From positions 1 to 64,000 of the forward strand of contig NZ_JAJNKA010000014.1 of assembly GCF_021533215.1 (NCBI RefSeq): 64,000 bases of DNA, written 5' to 3'. The notes below the pieces were generated by a model. The model was not told the DNA's origin and ran no database searches. It was given only the letters and a program-made list of their open reading frames with translations. Both the position numbers and the translations under genes were made by a program. Positions 1 through 7,807 of this stretch are shown here, one piece after another. How positions within the stretch are numbered: the stretch's first letter is position 1; each line of letters starts with the position of its first letter. Origin of the DNA: Portibacter lacus. GTDB taxonomy: Bacteria > Bacteroidota > Bacteroidia > Chitinophagales > Saprospiraceae.

Positions 1-77
1 GAATTGATCTCAAAGGGGAAAGCCTCAGAAACAGATCTAAAATATAATTGTAAATTTGAAATAGCGAGTTATCCACA

Positions 78-112
78 TAGGGGGTCAAACCTCAAGAACT
101 AGGGGGTCAAAC
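78..112. repeat. Two direct copies of a 13-bp sequence
   Basis: TAGGGGGTCAAAC occurs at 78-90 and again at 100-112, with starts 22 bp apart. The second copy overlaps the stop codon and last codons of the minus-strand DUF3667 gene. It could be a small local duplication. No function is evident. Confidence 0.5.
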
Positions 113-923
113 ACATAGGAATAAGCAGTGTGTACAATGACAAAAAATTGATCCCTATTCTATAAAACTGTGTAAGGATTAAAATCAAAAATACTGCTAA
201 AATACCTTTCCACAATGCTGCGAGCCAAGAACTTCTATAAAAGGTTTTAAACCCTATCGCATAGTACACAGGTATTATTAAAATGGTAGGGATGACAAAA
301 AACCACTTATTGAATTTATCATCGATTAAGTAATTTACACCACTTATAATCACCAGATAAAATAGAAAAAAGGAGAAAAAATGCGTTGCAAATATGATAT
401 GTTTCCCAAAAGCTATCCCCATTTTTATATTAAATAAATAACCAATTAATGCTATAAAAGGAATATAAACTATGATTAATCCTTTTGCTAAGGAAGATGA
501 TCTTTTATCATATGCTACTGCAATTTCTGAAATTTCTAATCCTTTTTTTTCTGAGATACTCCTCACTTTATCCATTACCCTTACCCCATCGAAATACTCC
601 GAAAAATACCATTGTGATGGATTTCTAAATAAGTCCAACTCAGAAAGAAAAATAAAAAATACAATATTCGAAATGACGAAGAGTTGAAAGGGTTTCATGT
701 AAGGCACTCTAATGCCTTCTACAAACTTGATTGTCAGCTTGCCAGGAAAGAAAAATAGCAATTTGAGTGTCTGAAAAATTTTAGAATCAAAGTTGGTTAA
801 GGTGCCGAATGCCTGACTGATGATATTATTTATTCTAAAATCCTTTTCATGTATAACTTTTTCACCGCAAGCGTTGCAAAAGCTTCCTTCAAATTCATGT
901 TGACAATTTTTACAAATATTCAT
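99..923 (-). CDS. DUF3667-type zinc-ribbon membrane protein
   Basis: Probable inner-membrane protein of the DUF3667 kind, function unknown. The N-terminus carries a zinc ribbon with Cys4, Cys7, Cys16 and Cys19 (CKNC...CNACGE). It is followed by about five hydrophobic segments, the first near residues 78-96 and the last near 235-255. I chose the ATG at 921-923, giving 274 aa, because the family begins right before the first CxxC; the longer frame only adds a TTG start. The C-terminus ends inside a 13-bp direct repeat (78-90 and 100-112), so the last residues may have been altered. Family recognition is good; the role is unknown. Confidence 0.75.
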   Translation of the reverse strand: MNICKNCQHEFEGSFCNACGEKVIHEKDFRINNIISQAFGTLTNFDSKIFQTLKLLFFFPGKLTIKFVEGIRVPYMKPFQLFVISNIVFFIFLSELDLFRNPSQWYFSEYFDGVRVMDKVRSISEKKGLEISEIAVAYDKRSSSLAKGLIIVYIPFIALIGYLFNIKMGIAFGKHIIFATHFFSFFLFYLVIISGVNYLIDDKFNKWFFVIPTILIIPVYYAIGFKTFYRSSWLAALWKGILAVFLILILTQFYRIGINFLSLYTLLIPMCLTP

Positions 924-1049
924 TTCGCAAATCAATAATGACCTTAAATATTAGAGTAGTAAAATAAACAACTTTATGTCAAACAACTTAATTCCACAAC
1001 ATCACTTTGACTAAACCTGTAACTTCGATCATTCGCAATCTATAGCCAT

Positions 1050-1970
1050 TCATGATTTAAAAACTGCTTCTGTCCCCTTGTTTCGACTCAAGTAAATATC
1101 AAATTTTTCGAAGTCAAGATAAATATTGAATCTTTTCAGAATCTCGCCTCCCATGACACTAGTGTTCTGTATCTCTATCTCACTATCGAAATAACTCAAA
1201 GGCATTTTAGGAAAACTTGTATTTCCAACCTTGAAATTATCCACCATGACTTTCTTAGTCTTTATAATATTCCCAAAAGAATCTTTCAACTCCTTAACTT
1301 CTATCGTTTCTAATTCACTAAAAACAGGATTTTCTTTGCAAAATGAATCATCCAAGATGACGGTTCCTCCATAGCCAGAATGAAGCAAAAATTGATGTGC
1401 AATATGCTGACCATTGACTTCTACTTCACCCGAGATGAATATAGAATTATGCTCATCAGTTGTCAATTTGAATTTCTGAATCTGATCTTCATCTGGATTG
1501 AATTTTTCCGGATCATGCAGGACGATAATCTGTTCATCGTTATTGATTTCAATGATTTTATTTCCGAATAGATTAGGACCAAATTTACCATCAGATCCAG
1601 GACCAGACAACATGTCTAACCACACAGCTAAACTATCCCAGCTCAGATTAGCAATAGTCAGTGAATTATTTTCAATGTAATTCACTTCTTTAGCTCCAGT
1701 CCAACTTTTAGAATTACTAGATTTCTGATTTTCGGTTTTCAGTTTCGCGGTCATCTCTGGAGTCAAGGAAACAGAACCAATAGCGGTATGAAACATCAAC
1801 TTCAAAAGAGTTGTAGTATTCAAGGTGGCTTCAACTAATATATTATTATGCTCTGAAAGTGTAAACTTAATTGTATCGTTCACTGGCGTATATTGTATAG
1901 CATCCGCTGCGGAATAAGCTTTGAAATTGACAATGAAAAAAAGTATGGCAAGTAGTAAAGTTCTTTTCAT
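1050..1970 (-). CDS. Secreted aspartic-protease-like protein lacking catalytic Asp
   Basis: 306 aa with an N-terminal signal peptide (residues 1-20, ending AYSAA). The body shows two retropepsin-like lobes. Lobe one has the FHTAIGS motif at residues 60-66 and the later G-NLFGNKIIEI strand; lobe two has LLHSGYGGT at 195-203 and GGEILKRFNIYLDF near the end. In active family members these motifs read DTG and DSG; here both Asp positions are His (H61 and H197). The fold looks intact but acid-protease catalysis is unlikely, so a binding or scaffold role is inferred. A -7 element (2003-2010) lies about 30 nt upstream. The downstream gene on this strand (DUF3667) is unrelated. Confidence 0.7.
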   Translation of the reverse strand: MKRTLLLAILFFIVNFKAYSAADAIQYTPVNDTIKFTLSEHNNILVEATLNTTTLLKLMFHTAIGSVSLTPEMTAKLKTENQKSSNSKSWTGAKEVNYIENNSLTIANLSWDSLAVWLDMLSGPGSDGKFGPNLFGNKIIEINNDEQIIVLHDPEKFNPDEDQIQKFKLTTDEHNSIFISGEVEVNGQHIAHQFLLHSGYGGTVILDDSFCKENPVFSELETIEVKELKDSFGNIIKTKKVMVDNFKVGNTSFPKMPLSYFDSEIEIQNTSVMGGEILKRFNIYLDFEKFDIYLSRNKGTEAVFKS

Positions 1971-2002
1971 TTTATTCCTTTCTGATTAATGTATACAATA
2001 GG

Positions 2003-2010
2003 CAAATATA
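2003..2010 (-). promoter_or_regulatory. Candidate -7 element for the aspartic-protease-like gene
   Basis: On the minus strand the sequence reads TATATTTG, matching the Bacteroidota -7 consensus TAnnTTTG, 32 nt before the ATG at 1970. A convincing -33 element was not identified. Confidence 0.45.
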
Positions 2011-2111
2011 TCATAAAACGAATAAGAAGTACAAACTGTCCGTAAATGCAAGTTGGGAACTGAATCTTAGGACTGCTATCTATTCAATCTGACCATACAA
2101 GTCTCCATATT

Positions 2112-2843
2112 CTAAGATCTAAATAAGGCAATCGTGTAATCCAGCAAGTCTGTGTTTCCTGGATCTCCATGACCTGGAACAATCACTTTAACGTTTCTAT
2201 ATTTGGATTTAATCGCTTCTACCGTGTTCGACCACTCATCAACATTAGCATCACCTAAATATCCTTTGCTCGCATCCAGTGTCTTGATCAAACAACCACC
2301 AAAAATGACTTCTTCAGATGGGAAATAGCAAATGATATTGTCTTGCGTATGTCCTTCCCCAAAAAACTCATTGTGCACTTTTTTATATCCAACTTCGATT
2401 GCTAGACTCGTTTCGAAACCTACTTGTGGAATTGCTTTCTCTTCATTTTTTGCCAGTTCAATCGTTCTAAAAGATGCGTACGAAGGAACGCTCCTCTTAT
2501 GAAACTCATTCAATCCACCCAGACAATCCGCGTGAAAATGAGTAACAACGACTCCGACTACCTTCGCCTTTAAGGTGTTTTCTATCCAGTCAATAAGTTC
2601 TTTTGAGTCCTCATCATTAGTAGGTGTATCCATTACAATCGCTTCCCCCTGATCGACCACAATCATCCCATTACAACTCACCTTACCAAAATCATCCGTG
2701 GACAAGTAAGAAATGTGTCTATAAGTGTTAGCGGTTAAAGGTTCTATTGTAATTTGCTCACTTTTATAAAGAGGAATATTTTTTGTTTTGCAACTTATGA
2801 ACGAAAGAGTGAGTATGAAAAACATGAACGCAGTACCCTTCAT
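2112..2843 (-). CDS. Subclass B1 metallo-beta-lactamase, predicted lipoprotein
   Basis: 243 aa. All zinc ligands of a subclass B1 metallo-beta-lactamase are visible: H102, H104 and D106 in THFHADC, H165 in GEGHTQDN, C184 in FGGCLIK and H225 in VPGHGD. Lys187, three residues after the Cys ligand, fits the B1 substrate-binding Lys (Lys224 in BBL numbering). The spacing and the G-GDANVDEW block after the Cys resemble CcrA/BlaB-type enzymes, so this is not merely a generic MBL-fold hydrolase. The N-terminus ends in SFISC (C18), a plausible lipobox, so the enzyme is probably tethered to an envelope membrane. It would hydrolyse beta-lactams including carbapenems; activity is inferred. No regulator or resistance partner is adjacent, suggesting an intrinsic chromosomal gene. 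Confidence 0.88.
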   Translation of the reverse strand: MKGTAFMFFILTLSFISCKTKNIPLYKSEQITIEPLTANTYRHISYLSTDDFGKVSCNGMIVVDQGEAIVMDTPTNDEDSKELIDWIENTLKAKVVGVVVTHFHADCLGGLNEFHKRSVPSYASFRTIELAKNEEKAIPQVGFETSLAIEVGYKKVHNEFFGEGHTQDNIICYFPSEEVIFGGCLIKTLDASKGYLGDANVDEWSNTVEAIKSKYRNVKVIVPGHGDPGNTDLLDYTIALFRS

Positions 2844-2927
2844 AGATAGAATTTATAATGAATGCTAAAAGTAGTTATTATCTATAAATTAGAATGAAAT
2901 TTATAGACAAACTGACGCAACATCATA

Positions 2928-4232
2928 TTAGAGAATACTCTTAGATCTTTCTAGTAAATCATTTAAATCGCTAGCCTCCTTTATCGTGTCTTTTCCGACA
3001 TTCAGGACCATCTGAGCATGGTGTGCTATATTTCTTTTATAGTCTTCTTTTTCGGTAAATTTATTTATCGTGATCAATGCCTCCATCAACCGTATAATTA
3101 CTGCAGGGCTTCCAGCTGAAAATTGACGAATCTGATTAAAAGACGCACTTAACAATCCATTAAAATCGAATGTTTCCGCGATGATTCTCAAGTTTTTTTC
3201 TTCATCAACTCTATATTTAGATGGGAAATTAACTTGGGTTAATTTGCACAACATGGCTTTTAAATTATCTATGCACGCGATCGCTGTATATGGATCGTTC
3301 ACACCAGGAGATAAGGCTCTGGCAGCTATTTCAACCATTTGATGGATCGAAAATTCGATATCTTGCTGAGCATTCTTCGTTTTTCCAACCACAAACTGAC
3401 GCTGTAGTCGTTCTAATACTTTTTCGTCTATTTCTTCAATAGAATACAATTTTCCAACTTCAATATCTTCTACCAAATGATCTCCTGGTCTAAAATTTAA
3501 TTCGAAAAGACCGTTGTGCGAAGATACAATTTCAAGTAGAGTTTCAGTATCGATGTATTGTAAGTATCCATTCTTAGGTGATAGAATAGGAGATACAAAA
3601 GAGCAATTTTCTTTCAACTGATCAACAGAACCAGAAAAATCCTTATTCGTTTCGTCACCTATTTCAGTTGGGAAAAGCCTCTTAATTTGATTAGACATAA
3701 TATCTGATACATCAGAAATCACCTTATCTGCTTGTATGCTAATCGCTATATTATGAATGAAAACAATCAGCAAAATAATATTGACAAATGCTGCAGCAAT
3801 AGCTAGTAAGATAGAGATCGAAGGGATAAAGGTAAAGGAATCTGATCCTTTTATCGCATTTAGAACCAGCAGACAATATAAATAGGTAGCAACATAAGAT
3901 CCAAGGACAACTTGGTTTAATCTCACATACATAAAGTTCTTAATCAGTCTAGGCCCGAATTGCGAGGATGCCAATGTCAATGCAACTAAGGTGACCGAAA
4001 ACACGGTACCCGCAACACCGATCATTGCTCCAGAAATCGTCGTTAATATACTTCTTGCCGATGCTGCGCTGTTCACAAAAAAGAAACGTCCTAGTCCATC
4101 CTGTGGCAAACTGACAAACTCATCTAGAATAACTGTTCCGGTTGCTAGGAGAATAGATAAAACAATAATAAGCACAGGCACGAACCAGAACGTGGCCTTT
4201 AACTCATTAAAAGAAAACAGTATTTTTTTCAT
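2928..4232 (-). CDS. DUF2254 family membrane protein
   Basis: 434 aa. The N-terminal 165 residues hold about four hydrophobic helices (around 12-35, 60-90, 108-128 and 135-165), with the family-typical stretch TISGAMIGVAGTVFSVTLVALTLASS. The rest is a soluble domain with the conserved ...LSPGVNDPYTAIACIDNL block. DUF2254 proteins are widespread predicted inner-membrane proteins of unknown function. The ATG at 4230-4232 is supported by the immediate MKKILFSFNELKATFW start. The gene appears monocistronic, with 84 bp to the next gene and 294 bp of unfeatured sequence upstream. Confidence 0.8.
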   Translation of the reverse strand: MKKILFSFNELKATFWFVPVLIIVLSILLATGTVILDEFVSLPQDGLGRFFFVNSAASARSILTTISGAMIGVAGTVFSVTLVALTLASSQFGPRLIKNFMYVRLNQVVLGSYVATYLYCLLVLNAIKGSDSFTFIPSISILLAIAAAFVNIILLIVFIHNIAISIQADKVISDVSDIMSNQIKRLFPTEIGDETNKDFSGSVDQLKENCSFVSPILSPKNGYLQYIDTETLLEIVSSHNGLFELNFRPGDHLVEDIEVGKLYSIEEIDEKVLERLQRQFVVGKTKNAQQDIEFSIHQMVEIAARALSPGVNDPYTAIACIDNLKAMLCKLTQVNFPSKYRVDEEKNLRIIAETFDFNGLLSASFNQIRQFSAGSPAVIIRLMEALITINKFTEKEDYKRNIAHHAQMVLNVGKDTIKEASDLNDLLERSKSIL

Positions 4233-4526
4233 TTGACTTAGCTTGCAATTCGAATGATTAGATCTTCCACTTTTTTCTCAATTCTAGATACTTCATTCGT
4301 ATTTCAGAACATTGGAACATCCAATTTTAGACATTGCAATTTACCAATCAATCTATACCATAGAGAACATTACAATGAACAATAATAAAAACTAAGGAAG
4401 TGGGCCAATTGTTCTAAAACCATAAGATTAAGAAGTTTGAGGTGGATCACATAGCAACTTTAGAGGTTAATTAGACATCTATTTTTAGATCATTTCCTAT
4501 ACCGACTTTCTATCTATTCTAGCGAA

Positions 4527-5396
4527 TCACCTTCTTTTTTCATTCACTTTATCAAGGAATTCAGGCGTTATCAATTCTACCCCTTCTTGTTCTGCAGCCT
4601 CATTAACCTTAGAAATCACCATTTTCAGAAATACCCTCGGAACTTTAACCAACTTCTTATAAGAATCTGGATGCCACTTAACGTTTCCTTCCATCCGGTC
4701 TACTTGATATTTAACAGAATCCGTATCTACTCCTTTGGATTTCGGAATCGGTTCTGCATATGGATGAGTATGCTTACTAAACCAGAATTGCTTGCTATCT
4801 CGATAACCAAAATCAACGGGCAGCGTTGGAAAGCCTTCTCCTTCCTTAAGATAATCTGCATATCTTTCCTGCATAATGATCTTATCTATTCTCAACAGGA
4901 AATGAGCCTCTATTTCAGGACCATCATATTTGAAAATACCAGACTCATCCACCGTACATTCAAAAATCTGAACGGACTCTTTGATTATTTCTGGATACCT
5001 AACACCCTCCACTTTCTCTTCTTCACTTCTAGAAGAAGGTATTAAGGTGAATATGCTTTCTTTTAATTTTTCTTCTGTTGTTTCTCCTGGAAATCCTAAT
5101 TCAACGGCATTTTTCAAATAGGCCTTATCGAATGGTATGAAATTGAGCGCAATCGTTTTATTCTTCCTAATATTTGCCGCAGTATTGGATGTGCCTCTGC
5201 TGATCAACATCATATAATGATCTTTAGAAATCCCAAATGGAAAACAAAGTGAGTAGGAACCGATATTTGTCAAACCATTCTCAGAAACAGTGGAACACAG
5301 AACAACTGGCATCGGATAAAATGAAGATGTCTGATAGAAATTATCTAGAATATTTACATTTACAAAATCTGTTTTATCTTCTTTAAACCACGACAT
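4527..5396 (-). CDS. Flavin reductase-like FMN-binding split-barrel protein
   Basis: 289 aa. The N-terminal half matches the flavin reductase-like/DIM6-NTAB split barrel: PMPVVLCSTVSENGLTNIG at the start of the barrel, then ISRGTSNTAANIRKNKTIALNF, which corresponds to the phosphate-contacting region. The C-terminal part is longer than in a minimal flavin reductase and ends in a helical tail (VSKVNEAAEQEGVEL). Such proteins bind FMN and act as flavin reductases or small oxidoreductases; the substrate cannot be told. It is separated from neighbours by about 90 to 290 bp. Confidence 0.72.
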   Translation of the reverse strand: MSWFKEDKTDFVNVNILDNFYQTSSFYPMPVVLCSTVSENGLTNIGSYSLCFPFGISKDHYMMLISRGTSNTAANIRKNKTIALNFIPFDKAYLKNAVELGFPGETTEEKLKESIFTLIPSSRSEEEKVEGVRYPEIIKESVQIFECTVDESGIFKYDGPEIEAHFLLRIDKIIMQERYADYLKEGEGFPTLPVDFGYRDSKQFWFSKHTHPYAEPIPKSKGVDTDSVKYQVDRMEGNVKWHPDSYKKLVKVPRVFLKMVISKVNEAAEQEGVELITPEFLDKVNEKRR

Positions 5397-5486
5397 AATT
5401 ATTCAATTTTCAGGATTAAAAATACTTATTTATCAGTCAATAGATGGATACTCAGGTTACACTCAATTCAGCTATTTATCCGAATA

Positions 5487-6227
5487 TCACTTCCCTTTTT
5501 CTGCTCTTTCTTTTCTTCGTCGAGCTTGACTTTCCAGAATACGTAGAGGAATCACTTTATGCATTAGATCTAGAAGTTCTCTTTCTGTTTCAGGAAGTTC
5601 TTTGCTTATCTCTTTTAATAAAGCGCCTACGTGATAAGCTTCAGCAAAAATTTCAGCAGTTCGCCTTTTACCCGCATCAATAAAATCATGATCTGATTGA
5701 ATTTCTTCTGCTAACTTAAATAGGGCCAATGCTTTAGTATACGCTGTATGATTGCATAACTCATCCGCTAATATGGCATATCTTAACTTTTCTAAATCCT
5801 GAACATTTAAAGAATCTATTTCTTTTCTTGCCTGGGCTTTCCGTTTATCAGAAAGTAATTGGACTTCTTCGGGAATGCTCTCTGTTTCGATGCCTCTAAA
5901 TCCTTTATCTATTTGCAGAAGGAATAATCTTATTAGGCCGGTCGTTTCCTCTACAATCTCTATCTCCATATTGGCAACTTTTAGCAATATTTCTGGTAGG
6001 TCAATTTCTACTTTATGGTAAAATTGGGTAAGCACACAAGCGAGGAAAGCTAACTCATCTTCACCGTGGGGTTCGCTTAATGCTAGAGCAAACCGGTGTA
6101 TGGTTTCTTCGTAATAATCTTGGACGCATGCTAGCAGTATTGCTGTTTCTTTTTTGGTGAGCTCATCTAAATCAGTTAGCGTATTGACATAGGGTGCATT
6201 TTTCGGTCCAAGAATGTTGGTTTGCAT
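5487..6227 (-). CDS. Unknown all-helical protein next to the BtrH-like gene
   Basis: 246 aa, not recognised. It is predicted to be mostly alpha-helical, with no signal peptide or membrane segment, and rich in Glu, Leu and Lys. The C-terminus is strongly basic (SQARRRKERAEKGK). It starts 87 bp downstream of the BtrH-like gene on the same strand, so the two are probably co-transcribed. Length and orientation fit a soluble partner protein. No motif supports a catalytic role. Confidence 0.55.
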   Translation of the reverse strand: MQTNILGPKNAPYVNTLTDLDELTKKETAILLACVQDYYEETIHRFALALSEPHGEDELAFLACVLTQFYHKVEIDLPEILLKVANMEIEIVEETTGLIRLFLLQIDKGFRGIETESIPEEVQLLSDKRKAQARKEIDSLNVQDLEKLRYAILADELCNHTAYTKALALFKLAEEIQSDHDFIDAGKRRTAEIFAEAYHVGALLKEISKELPETERELLDLMHKVIPLRILESQARRRKERAEKGK

Positions 6228-6314
6228 AGAAAATTTTAATCTGCTTTGTTAACTAATCCATAGCAATTTACCATTAAATCTCCATTTACCGAGCAGAGAA
6301 TAAGCTTTCTTTTC

Positions 6315-7322
6315 TTAGCTTAACCTATCTAAATGCTCCTTCAGTCGCAGCATGGAAGTTCGTTCCATTTCAGACAATTTAATAAAAAGAGCAGATGCTT
6401 CCATTACCTTTTTCTTCGACTTTGTCTCCCCAATCTCCATAAATAAGTCCGATACTTCCTTCCATAATTTGGCAATCGCAGCGTAAGTCGCGCTTTCTTG
6501 AATCAAAACGTTGTCTCTAATCAATTCACCACTTTCTCTCAGGAAATCACGGTAAATATTTCTGAACAACGAACCACCCGTTCCGCCACGTTCCATGATG
6601 GAAGCTGAGGTCTGGAAATCTTTCTTAATGTCAGTACTTGTTTCGAACCATTTTATGATTTCTGAGCTGGTTTTATGAATGCCAAGGTATCCTAAGTTTT
6701 TAATAGGTGGATTAAGAAAGTCGTGAGCATTATGACAGATTGCTTTTTTAATGACTGCAGTCAAGTCAGGCGATATTCCATTCTTACTTATGGTAAATGA
6801 GCGATTTCGCGAAGACATCGGTCCTCTCTCATTTCTAGCCAGCGCCAAACTCTCCAATGAAGTTTTCGCATCTCTTCCTTGCTGATTGGTATCATTCAGA
6901 TAAGCCAGTGCTTCATCATATCCATATATCGAAGCATAATGTCCAGCGAAATGAATCTTGCTTGTGAAATATGCTAAGTGATAGCAATCTAGTTTAAGGC
7001 CTACCGCTTTTCCTAGGTCAATGTTAGACTTCACATTCTCCCAAGCCTTTCTCACCGATGAAGTTTCTCGTACTTCCAGATTGAGGTTGAGGTTTTTGCA
7101 AATATTTTCCGTTAATAAATCTGTTTTTATTCGACCGCCAATAAAAGGAAAGTCCATAATTTTCATATTCCAGAAAACATAGCCTAAGCCTTCGCCTATT
7201 CCAAAAAGCATCGGCTCACTAAGTTCTATACCTAATTGATAAAGCAAGCTACCTGTAGCTGTTGTTTCACAATGCTGCCCGTTAAATGTTTTAAAGTCTT
7301 TGATGATCATCTGAAATTCCAT
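6315..7322 (-). CDS. BtrH N-terminal domain / DUF4872-like protein
   Basis: 335 aa. The N-terminus reads CETTATGSLLYQLGIELSEP and then FGIGEGLGYVFW, the signature of the BtrH N-terminal (butirosin biosynthesis H) domain, whose first Cys is the presumed acyl-transfer nucleophile (about residue 18). The middle keeps the HFAGHYASIYGYDEALAYLND segment typical of the papain-like His/Asp region. The C-terminal DUF4872-like helical part runs to residue 335. BtrH itself transfers an amino-acyl group from an acyl carrier protein, but no carrier protein or antibiotic cluster is present here. A -7 element at 7335-7342 lies just upstream. An internal ATG at residue 5 is an alternative start. Confidence 0.7.
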   Translation of the reverse strand: MEFQMIIKDFKTFNGQHCETTATGSLLYQLGIELSEPMLFGIGEGLGYVFWNMKIMDFPFIGGRIKTDLLTENICKNLNLNLEVRETSSVRKAWENVKSNIDLGKAVGLKLDCYHLAYFTSKIHFAGHYASIYGYDEALAYLNDTNQQGRDAKTSLESLALARNERGPMSSRNRSFTISKNGISPDLTAVIKKAICHNAHDFLNPPIKNLGYLGIHKTSSEIIKWFETSTDIKKDFQTSASIMERGGTGGSLFRNIYRDFLRESGELIRDNVLIQESATYAAIAKLWKEVSDLFMEIGETKSKKKVMEASALFIKLSEMERTSMLRLKEHLDRLS

Positions 7323-7334
7323 TTTTTACGATCG

Positions 7335-7342
7335 CAAAATTA
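7335..7342 (-). promoter_or_regulatory. Candidate -7 element for the BtrH-like gene
   Basis: The minus strand reads TAATTTTG (TAnnTTTG), ending 12 nt before the ATG at 7322. This implies a very short leader, or use of the second Met at 7310. Confidence 0.4.
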
Positions 7343-7461
7343 GGCATGAGAGTGACAACCTTATGGCAACCCTGTTATAGAAAGATTGGATTATTCCTCA
7401 GGGATAAGCGGAATAGCGACAAAGGAGCTTTTCATTCTTCGCCGCATGCTATCAAGAATTG

Positions 7462-7776
7462 CTACGCTATTGATATGGTTATTTCTTTGCTAAGACCTAC
7501 TTCAATGATTTTATACAATGTGGACAATTGGATATCTGTTTTCCCGTTTTCAACTCTAGAAATATAGCTTTTCTTAGCTCCTATTTTGTTGGCAAGTTCT
7601 TCTTGCGTCAAATTAGCTTATAGCCGTTCATCTTTTAATAATGCACCAATTGTAAATGCTTTGGCTTTAGCTTCAAATTTATCCCTTTTAGATGTTCCAA
7701 TTTCTCCATATTGTTTGGAAAGGTGCTTTGTGGTTCGGTTTAACACCTATCTAAACCACACTCTTTCATCTAACAT
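7462..7776 (-). pseudogene. Decayed XRE/HigA-like antitoxin gene
   Basis: One minus-strand frame, read through two stops, encodes a typical helix-turn-helix antitoxin. The upstream half ends KAKAFTIGALLKDERL, then a TAA at 7618-7620 replaces what is usually Lys. The frame continues ANLTQEELANKIGAKKSYIS and RVENGKTDIQLSTLYKII, the XRE helix-turn-helix, ending at a TAG at 7462-7464. A second in-frame stop (TAG, 7747-7749) separates the ATG at 7774-7776 from the rest. The surviving GTG at 7744-7746 could at best give a 42-residue fragment. Such antitoxins are normally paired with a RelE/HigB toxin, but none is visible upstream before nadV. Two sequencing errors are less likely than decay. Confidence 0.8.
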
Positions 7777-7807
7777 TGCTTCAACATTGACCTAAACCCG
7801 ACTAAAT

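Noticed and set aside
5444-5683. Plus-strand 79-aa frame over the end of the helical-protein gene
   Set aside because: It is antisense to a longer, better frame and has no motif.
7346-7795. Two plus-strand frames over the antitoxin remnant
   Set aside because: The opposite strand encodes a clear HTH sequence; the plus frames are its shadows.
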